This document shows positions 56,722 through 64,000 of a stretch of DNA of 64,000 nucleotides, piece by piece. The notes beneath the pieces are model-generated. The model searched no databases. It was not told where the DNA came from and was given only the letters and a program-made list of their open reading frames with translations. Positions within the stretch are counted from its first letter, which is position 1. Every line of letters begins with the position of its first letter. Made by a program: the position numbers and the translations under genes. Where the stretch lies: positions 2,542,001 through 2,606,000 of the forward strand of contig JAJFPB010000005.1 of NCBI GenBank assembly GCA_020881915.1, given 5' to 3'. The stretch comes from Paramyrothecium sp. XJ0827. Taxonomy: Eukaryota; Ascomycota; Sordariomycetes; Hypocreales; Stachybotryaceae.

Positions 56722-57911
56722 TCACATGTCCTGGTACATCCGCATCAAGCCCGCCTTTGCATTAGTTAGCTGCGAATTTAGCATCTTCTCCCTGTTCTCC
56801 AACGCCGCCACCCGGTCCTGTAGCCGAGCGATCCGCTCGTCCTTGTCCCTCAGCGCGTCGCGGGCCGAGTCCCTGCCCATGGCGATGCCCTTGGACTTGC
56901 GGGCCGACGTCTGCAGCAGGTCGCGGACGGCCTTGAGCGCCGAGGCGTCTACCTGCTGGCCACGAAGCAGGTCCATAACCTCCTGGGTGACGTCGCAGCC
57001 GGCCTCGCCCGGGCTGCTGGTTGGCGGCGGCTGCGTCCGCGTCGAAGTAGGCGTGACTGTCGCGGAGGAAGCGGCGTCCTCGGCCGGTTCCTCAAACGCG
57101 ACCGTCTTGTGCCTCTTGCTGGTGGAGCCGGGAAAAAGAGTGCGGGTGACGGAGGGAGTAGGGAGACCAGCAACCATGTCGACCGTGCGGGTCGTGCTTG
57201 GGGTAGTGTACGGGTTGGTCGACCCCCGGGCACCGGCTTGGCTACTGGCGCTGGCGGGTTTGCTGCTCAACAAGCCGGCCAGCTCGCGCTCTCCGTCGGA
57301 GTCGAGGTTGTCGAAGAAGTCGTCGTCGAGATCATCCTGCTTCCTCTTGGTTGACTGCGGAGTGTGGGCCGGCTCCATGATGGCTCTCCGTGCCTCCTGG
57401 CTCATTTCGTCCTCGGCTGAGTCGCTGTCCGAACCTGACTCGGTGGAGGCAGTATCTGCATTGCTCAGCCGCCTCCTGGGGGTGACGGGATAGCCAAAGG
57501 ACGTCAGGGTCCGCTGCGCCAACGTTGGCGTCTTGGGCTGCGGAGGGTCCGGCGGCGCTTGGGAGGAGGCCGGGCCGGTCTCACGGGCTCTCGCAGCGTC
57601 CCTCCAGAGGAAGAATTTACAGAACGGATAGGCCTGGCAAGTCCAGAAGAACTTCCCTTTGTTGGGTGAGTTTTTGACGACCTCGCGCAGGACTGCTTTT
57701 CTAGGCGGATCACAATTGCCTACACCAGGCGTGGAATGTCAGTGGGTTTCGGATTTACATGCAGCAGCCGAGATTACAAGGCGGGGCTCTGGAAGCAGCA
57801 CTTACACCACCAGGTGCCGTCTGACCAAAGACCGTTACGGCGTTTCCTGGACGGCTTTGGCGTCTCGGGCGCTGCGGTGTGGTTGTTAGCTCGGGGAGAT
57901 GTCGCGGCCAT
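56722..57911 (-). CDS. GRF zinc-finger protein with C-terminal coiled coil
   Basis: Exons are complement(57806..57911) and (56722..57719), 367 aa. After splicing (TGG TGG T|GC AAT) the N-terminus reads GTWWCNCDPPRKAVLREVVK and NKGKFFWTCQAYPFCKFFLW, a GRF zinc finger with CxC and later C...C ligands. GRF fingers bind single-stranded nucleic acid in Topo III alpha, NEIL3 and APE2. Here there is no catalytic domain: the middle is acidic, Ser/Thr/Pro-rich and disordered (DLDDDFFDNLDSDGERELAG), and the last 60 residues form a coiled coil (DKDERIARLQDRVAALENRE). A DNA-repair or RNA-related adaptor is plausible. The CYS codon split by the intron is needed for the finger. Confidence 0.82.
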
Positions 57912-59354
57912 GATTCAGACGGAGCGAGAATCGAGCAAGACGGGTGGTGAGGACGGGACGGGACCGGGCGCAAGTTCAAGCGGGGAGCAGAGGGACGCGC
58001 CGCAGCGGGAGCTACTGGGTGATATACGTCTGTAAGTGTAGGGGAAGCGAGAGCCTCTGGGCGCTTGGCCTGGAATTGGGGGTGGCTGGGAACAGCCCAA
58101 AAGCTGCCTTGCCGTTGCTTGGGCCAAGACATACAGCCGCCCGCATGTCCAACCACGGAATTGTTGCATCCAGGGCTTCCGCTCTGCGCACTCCATGGGT
58201 TGGTCATTAACCAGTGTTGTCCTCTGGCGCAAATGTTCTGCTGAACCTGCACCCTATGTACAGAAGCAGGCCTAACATAGTAACGCATAACCAAAAGAGC
58301 TTTGCATTCTCAGGATCGTAAACAAACAGGTAAAATAAACCAAACGCTCTTCTTCCTCTTAAGACAAAACTCTATAGTCTCCATGATTTGCATCACGTCA
58401 TGAATATTTTCTCCTTTCGAGTCTTGCAGGTTGTATTGGCCATTTATAGTGTACCATTGGAACGAAACAACGATTTGCAACAGTTCGCTTCTTTCACATC
58501 CTCCAAGTATAAAATGAGCAAGAAAAACAGGGCCTTCATCTCACTGCTATATAACATCAGGCATACATTTTGTAAGAAAGCAATGTAAAGAAAACTATTT
58601 TGTCCTTTGTTTCGTGTTCTCTAATTAATTACTTCTTAGTTGCGGGGTTCACTACCCAACCTTTTCTCCAACCAATATTATTTTCATGTGTTGTCTAGTT
58701 GACACAAGAAAAAACTCAATAACCATTTATAATTCACGATGTAATTCAGGGTCTATGCGTATGAGCACAGCCAGCATGGACAAAATATAAACTGAGGCAA
58801 CATGTGCCATCGCCCGCCAACGCCCGCCAACTATAACATCACAGTATAAATTGGTGCACGTGACACCGCGTACCCCCGGATCCGGGACCCCCTGGCCGTC
58901 CCCCCCCTTCGCGATGGCGGCTCCGCTGGCCGCCAGCTTGCGCATCTCTTGGTCGACCGACCACGACACAATTTCTTTTCCACCCGATCGTCGCTTGCAC
59001 CCATCTCACCAATTTCACCTTCTTCTTCGCCTCTGCTGCTGCTGCTGCTGCTGCTGCTCCAGACCACAGCGTCATCTTTCGTCCATACACTCGCTTGCAT
59101 ACACTCCTTGACATCAATTGCTACATTCTTCCGCTCTTTTCTACAAAAACAACCTTACCTTGGTCCGGGCATATACCTATATTTCTTCGTACTTTTTGCT
59201 CTTTTCCACTTCCCTCCCCCCCCCTAATCCAAATCCACCAACAACAAGCCCTGGGTTGCCAGCAACCAAAGCAGCCCATCCACCCACCCTGCACCCCTTC
59301 AGACAACCCCTGTCGCAACCACTAAATTACAGCGCTTCGAAAGCACGTTTCAGC
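57912..59354. other. Intergenic divergent region, about 1.4 kb
   Basis: It lies between the GRF gene (-) and the UMP-CMP kinase gene (+). It contains a (CTG)n microsatellite and a pyrimidine-rich leader ahead of the kinase start. No gene is seen. Confidence 0.5.
59032..59058. repeat. (CTG)n microsatellite
   Basis: About nine CTG/TGC units in the leader region of the UMP-CMP kinase gene, about 300 bp upstream of its start codon. It is not in a supported coding frame. Confidence 0.85.
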
Positions 59355-60423
59355 ATGGCCTCCCGCACGCCCTTCTCCAGCTCCTGGCGCCGCCTTGCCT
59401 CCCGCTTCAATCGTCATTCCGCTGCCACGCCGCCATCGTCACCATTCGCCGGTCGAGCTTTCCGCCAGCACCGCCTCATCTCCTCGCAGCCTCCCCGCAA
59501 CACGAACCAGGTCAAGTTCTGGCCCTTCCTTGTCATTGTCGGTCTTGGAACTGTCGGATACCTGCAGCTGGTCAAGCGTCGCATCGGTACGTCGAGCCTC
59601 CCCCTGCCCCTCCATCATCACCCTGTAAATACCTCTATGGTCTGCGCCCGGACGGCCTGCACATCAGCTATGTCGCCTTGCCTATTCGCAGCAGGGCCTC
59701 CTCGGGCTTTCAATTGTGCCAATTGACTAACACGGCATTCTTCCAGACATGAGCCCTGCTGTCAACAAGCCCGAGTCGGCGGGTGAGCTCGCCGCACCCG
59801 CCAAACCCGTGCCCGCCTTCTCCCCCAACGACGTCACCGTCGTCTTCGTCCTGGGTGGTCCCGGCGCCGGCAAGGGCACCCAGTGCGCCAACCTCGTCTC
59901 CCAGTATGGCTTCATCCACCTCTCCGCCGGCGACCTGCTGCGCGCCGAGCAAGAACGCCCAGGCTCCCAGTTCGGCGACCTCATCCGCGACTACATCAAG
60001 AACGGCCTCATCGTCCCCATGGAGGTCACCATCCAGCTGCTCGAGAACGCCATGACCGAGGCCCTCGAGAAGAGCGGTTCCAAGAAGGGCCGCTTCCTCA
60101 TCGACGGCTTCCCCCGCAAGCTCGACCAGGCACACAAGTTCGAGGAGGCCGTCTGCCCCGCCAAGCTCGTCCTCTTCTACGACTGCCCGGAGCAGGTCAT
60201 GGAGAGCCGCCTCCTCGAGCGCGGCAAGACCAGCGGCCGCGCCGATGACAACGCCGACAGCATCCGCAAGCGCTTCAAGACCTTCATCGAGACGAGCATG
60301 CCCGTGGTGGACGAGTTCGAGAAGCAGGGTAAGGTTGTCAAGATTGACGCCACCCCTTCCCCGGTCGACGTCTTCAAGACTACCCAGAAGCGCCTGAAGG
60401 AGACGCTTGGCTCCGACTTCTAG
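59355..60423 (+). CDS. URA6: UMP-CMP kinase with N-terminal transmembrane/mitochondrial extension (Ura6-like)
   Basis: The enzyme phosphorylates UMP and CMP (and dUMP) with ATP. Exons are 59355..59586 and 59747..60423, 302 aa, about 100 longer than the core enzyme. The P-loop is [10 protein letters not shown] (114-123). The NMP-binding part is [20 protein letters not shown] with [11 protein letters not shown], the catalytic GFPRKLDQA motif follows, and the LID is [21 protein letters not shown]. Upstream, residues 1-50 are Arg/Ser-rich without acids, like a mitochondrial presequence, and 55-73 ([19 protein letters not shown]) form one membrane segment. The 160-nt intron exactly separates this extension from the soluble kinase, which has an in-frame ATG right after the junction (DMSPAV). 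Use of that ATG from an alternative promoter could give a cytosolic form. Confidence 0.92.
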
Positions 60424-61006
60424 ACGTTGTGGGCATTCCCCTTTCCGCGTCGACGCGCACTTCTCCATTGCCCAGCTGTTAGCCTATAGAAAGAAACATT
60501 GTAATTAGAAATCGGACGGATGTGGAGAGATGTACGGCGAGGGCCACTGGTCTTCGTTCCTGCGAGACTATCACTGTTCCAAGTACAAATGTCAAAGCAT
60601 GATTATGTCTCTAGTAAAATAAAACTTGATCAATATGTTCCAGGAGTCGCACATCATCCTCAAGCAACGGGCGTAGGTATAAACCACCAGGCGCCCCGCC
60701 AGCTTTGCTTCTGGGCCTGGGTTTATGTTACTACTCTATTTGTCTTTGAGAGCTTGTCCTTCTACTCCTTTTCATGCTGGAAGCAGAGTACCTGATGCTA
60801 AACCGGCGACGCCATTTCGCAAACCCTCGTTTCGTGAGATCATGTCCCCTAACGATGTATTAAAAACACAAGAAAAAGCGGTATCAAAAAAACCTTCAAC
60901 ACATTGGTCTTGCCGCGCTTTTTTCCCCTTCTGCAGAAGCAACCAATCCGCCCCCTCCCGTTTTCGTGACCCTATTCATCGCTTTATTTTTCATCACGTT
61001 CCCTTT
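60424..61006. other. Intergenic, convergent 3' ends
   Basis: About 580 bp between the UMP-CMP kinase (+) and eIF3m (-) stop codons. No gene is seen. Confidence 0.5.
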
Positions 61007-62423
61007 CTAGTCGTCGTTGTCCGTTCGCTCACGCTGCTGGCGCCGTCCCTGGTTGCCGGGGCCGCCCTGGCCACCCAAGCCGGCGTTAGCGAGCTTGCGC
61101 TCGAGCTCCTGCACCTCCCGGTCCTTCTGCGCCTTGGCGTTGGACTGCTCCTGGCGCAGGACGCCGAGGACGTTCTGGAGAGTGGCCCTCCAGTGGTCCA
61201 CACGAGCCGAGAGCTCCCGGTACTGCTTCTGTCCGAACACGCGGTACGTCACCTTGTGGACAAGGAACATGCTGCGCTGCTGCGAGAGCTTGCCCTCGAC
61301 CAGTCCGGCGCGGATGACGTCGATGACCCATCGCTCGACCTCGTCCTCGGAAATCTGAAGGGCCTTGATGATCTTGGCGTACTCAAGCTCGCGGCTGGGC
61401 GTGGCGGCCGCTAGGCTTGCAAAGGTGAGCAGTCGCATCTTGCGGTGCAGCTTCTCGTGGTCGAGCTTCTGTTCGTCTACCCAGCCCTTGTGCTCGTCGT
61501 TGAAGTCGTTGTAGTCCTCGAGGTCCTGCTCGGCAAAGATGTCGAGAAGCTGCGAGTACACGGGTTGGGAATCGCTGAGGGCCTGGACGCTAGGGATGGC
61601 GCGCAGGTCTTGGAAGAGGAAGTGGTTGTTTGAGAGGAGAGCCATCCTGATAGCACGGATCGAGAGCCTTTGAGCGTCCTCTGACGCGACCTCCTCCTTA
61701 TCGTCGGCATCAAAAGATCGCAGGGCCTTGAGGATATACTCGTAGCCTTGTCTGCAAGTCTGTGTTAGCATGCAGAAAGCAACGCGATTTCGTGGGCGAC
61801 ACCCCCAGAGTGCAAACGCCCACGAGAAATCGTAGAGAGGCTAGAACTTACTCTTGCTCATCAGCGTCCAGCGCAACCTCGGCAACCTCCTCGTACAGCT
61901 TCCTCTGGTACTCCTCTCCAACGTCCTCCCAGTCCTCTATCCAGGTAGATAGCTTGTCCATGTAGGGACGCAGGCTGTCGTACATGCCATTGGTCTTGAC
62001 AACCTTGAGGATCTCCATGAAGACGCGAGCTCGGACGGGGTCGGCAGCATCCACCAGGTTGAAGACGGTGGTCAGAGCGTTGAGCGACAGGCCGGGGCCG
62101 TGTACGGGAGAGTTGGCCAGGGGCTTCGAGAAGGTGCTGCAAAGGCTCTGGAGGTACTTCTTTGGGTCGGCGGCTTGGAGCACGAGGTGGATCATCAAAT
62201 TCGAAGCAGCGGTGTATTCCTTCTCGGAAACGGTGGCGAGGGCCTGGGACGCGGCAACCAGCTTCGACAGGACCTCCTCCTTGGGCGCCTGGTCGCCCTT
62301 GGCCAGCAGCTGCTTAGCATCCTCTGCCTTCAGGTAGTCGGCCATCTCGGCAGCCAGCTCCTCGAAGGATCCATCGACGAAGAGGAGCTGGGGCGGCGCC
62401 TGGTTCTTCTTGGTGGCAGCCAT
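61007..62423 (-). CDS. Eukaryotic translation initiation factor 3 subunit M
   Basis: eIF3m is a PCI-domain subunit of the eIF3 complex that supports 40S recruitment in translation initiation. Exons are complement(61852..62423) and (61007..61751), 438 aa. The N-terminal helical repeat part ([20 protein letters not shown] onward) precedes the PCI domain (about residues 240-370: [60 protein letters not shown]). The C-terminus is a charged coiled stretch with a Gly/Arg-rich end. The junction codon is GA|A with a GTAAGT donor. The winged-helix residues REL...[13 protein letters not shown] block distinguishes eIF3m from CSN7, the closest alternative. Confidence 0.92.
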
Positions 62424-63171
62424 ATTTGCGAGGGAAGGGGGCTCTCTCGAATTGATCGTTCGACGTCGTGTATCTGGGGGGACTCTCCTTGCTTTGCACC
62501 GGGTGGAGAGGCGTTCTGGAGATTTTTCGGCGCGGAGGGAAAGGGGGGGGAGGGGGCCAGAAAGCGGGATCGTCTGAGACTTCGGTGAGCACAATCTGTG
62601 GTGTTCAGACACTGCCGTTGGACAGGGTCGACGCCCGAAAAGCCCTTGTGGTGGGGCTTGGGCCTTGCACCCCGCCAAATTTTCTGCCGCTGTTATTCTG
62701 TGGGAGCTAAGCGAGGGCGGTGACGTCGGAAGATCCTGCGGCCGACGCTCGACTGGCTCATGTGACGAGTCACGTGCGAGCATGTACTGGGTTGTGAGCT
62801 GTTATTGAGACGTGAGAGTCTTGAGGAACCTATACGCCCACGAGCCCATCGCACTTCCGAGTTGCATTGCAAGGATGCTATATTAATAACGTATATTATT
62901 CGCATAAGGAGCGCCCTAGGCCAAAAGGCGTAGGTTTGGAACTCCAAGAAGTCGTTTATCACGCCGTATCTTTGAAAGCCCCCTAGTTCAAACCCCAAGA
63001 AGTATCCGTCTGTATCAATAAACCTGACCTCGCATCCGACACCTGAACTGTCATATAACCAGCCATACGTAAGGATTCGCAGAAGATACAAACAAATTTA
63101 CAAAATGACACACCCAGTACCGTTCGTCGTGCAACCAAGGCACGAGCATATAGGGCTCCATCATGCCCGCT
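62424..63171. other. Intergenic region between eIF3m and the kinase gene
   Basis: It holds the eIF3m promoter and the 3' end of the kinase gene. The open frames are short. It may hide a last kinase exon, since the kinase stop overlaps a perfect splice donor (63179..63174). Confidence 0.45.
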
Positions 63172-64000
63172 CTACTTACCTTTAGTCGTGATCTTCGTTG
63201 CATCTGCGGTGGGATAAATACTTGAATCGTCGTTGGCAAATAGTTCTTGATCACCTTTGCCACCCATCTCGATGAACTCTGCCGGTGCTCGCTCAGAAGC
63301 CGGCCCGGCTTCCTTGCGCGTGTTGGTGACGCGGTTTTTGTTCTTGGCAAACACCTTGACCGGGTCCTGGTTATCTCCAACTCGGACGTGCGCGGCGACC
63401 GAGACGGAGTTGAGGGAGGAGAGCAGGGTTCGCTCCCGCACAGGGGCGCGGCGATTGACCTCCAAGCCGGCAATGCCACCTACTAGGCCACCAGTACTGT
63501 CATTAACAGCGGGTGCAGACTGTGACAACCACGGGTGTGCTAAGCACTGATCTATCGTAAACCTTCGCTCAGGATCAACCACCAACATTGAATCAATCAG
63601 GTCAACTAGTTTCGATTAGCGTCTGCCATTACTGATGCAGATAACTGGGCAAGTCAATGCAGAGCGAAATGGCAAGTCTTACGTGCAGGATCGCCCACCG
63701 AGTCCCAATAAGGCGACGGATAATCAAAACGACCGCTCTTGATCTGTTGCGAAAGCGTGAAGGGAAAGTCGCGAGAGTACAGCTCATCTGAGAACGGTGG
63801 GAAGCCGCAAAGGCAGATGTATAGCACGACGCCGAGCGACCATACATCTACAGCCTTTGTGTATTTGCGCTGCTTCGAATCCGCCAGGATCTCGGGGGCG
63901 ACGTAGCTAGGCGTTCCGCAGAGTGTTGTGGTGAATGACTCTTCCCCAATGATCTTGGCCAATCCGAAATCGGCGAGCTTGACGTGCAACTCTTTGTCCA
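63172..64000 (-). CDS. Checkpoint kinase 2-like Ser/Thr kinase (PRD-4/Rad53/Cds1 type), 3' part
   Basis: Exons complement(63683..64000, continuing past the window edge) and (63172..63605) are present. The visible part starts in the catalytic domain: HVKLADFGLAKIIG contains the DFG motif, TTTLCGTPSYVAPEIL the activation and APE segments, and DVWSLGVVLYICLCGFPPFS and DLIDSMLVVDPERRFTIDQC the C-lobe. HPWLS ends the kinase domain, followed by about 110 regulatory residues with NRVTNTRKEAGPASERAPAE. These features match Chk2-family kinases, which act in DNA damage checkpoints; the Neurospora PRD-4 also resets the clock. FHA domain and N-lobe lie beyond the window. The stop TAG overlaps GTAAGTAG, so a further 3' exon is possible. 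Confidence 0.85.

Noticed and set aside
59032..59058. CTG repeat as a polyglutamine or polyleucine tract
   Set aside because: It lies outside any supported exon; treated as a leader microsatellite.
59710..60468. 252-codon frame antisense to UMP-CMP kinase
   Set aside because: Shadow of GC3-rich kinase codons.

Overview
The window is nuclear DNA of a filamentous ascomycete (Pezizomycotina). The evidence is short GT-AG introns of about 50-90 nt with CTRAC-type branch sites in almost every gene, about 55% GC, and gene families restricted to moulds (bZIP with a DUF3425-type tail, HSPA12-like Hsp70, QutC-like dehydratase). Protein similarity and the recurring intergenic AAGGTACCTT palindrome suggest a Sordariomycete; I cannot name the species. 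Exon models were built by hand, and each total length was checked to be a multiple of three.

Layout. 0-5.6 kb: ribosomal stalk protein P0 (-) and the TRM82 tRNA-methyltransferase subunit (+) share a divergent promoter, followed by the Ydj1-type Hsp40 (-). 7.7-12.1 kb: a bZIP regulator (+) converging on the CLIP-170-like microtubule plus-end protein (-). 14.1-25.1 kb: a membrane-anchored ARM-like protein (-), NOP14 (+), a GPATCH11-like G-patch protein (+), a coiled-coil protein (-) and a nine-exon HSPA12-like Hsp70 (+). 26.5-31.9 kb: a four-TM protein (+), an AdipoR/PAQR (Izh-type) receptor (-) and an ERJ5-like ER J-protein (-). 32.9-33.0 kb: an initiator tRNA-Met gene (-). 34.2-38.8 kb: a single-TM His/Ser/Arg-rich protein (+) and a large disordered Ser/Pro-rich protein (-). 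38.8-44.2 kb: a 5.4-kb stretch without a recognisable gene. 44.2-54.3 kb: CGR1, a coiled-coil/TM protein, a large PX-domain protein and SDH1, all (+). 55.4-64 kb: a 3-dehydroshikimate dehydratase-like TIM barrel (+), a GRF zinc-finger protein (-), UMP-CMP kinase with a membrane/mitochondrial-type N-terminus (+), eIF3m (-), and the 3' part of a Chk2/PRD-4-type kinase (-) cut by the window edge.

How they relate. There is no metabolic cluster; these are mostly housekeeping genes. Many serve translation and ribosome assembly (P0, TRM82, NOP14, CGR1, eIF3m, initiator tRNA) or protein folding (Ydj1-like, ERJ5-like, Hsp70-like), but I see no sign that this is more than chance.

The most striking observation is the initiator tRNA-Met. 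It has a complete, perfectly paired cloverleaf with all eukaryotic initiator hallmarks and a T8 Pol III terminator, yet a 56-nt segment interrupts it between positions 26 and 27. The canonical eukaryotic site is 37/38. The insert looks like a spliceosomal intron (GTATGT start, GCTAAT branch-like site, TCAG end). Other points are a 7-nt terminal exon in P0, receptor exons beyond an apparent stop, a quadruple TCACTTGA palindrome array, and several lineage-restricted proteins of unknown function.
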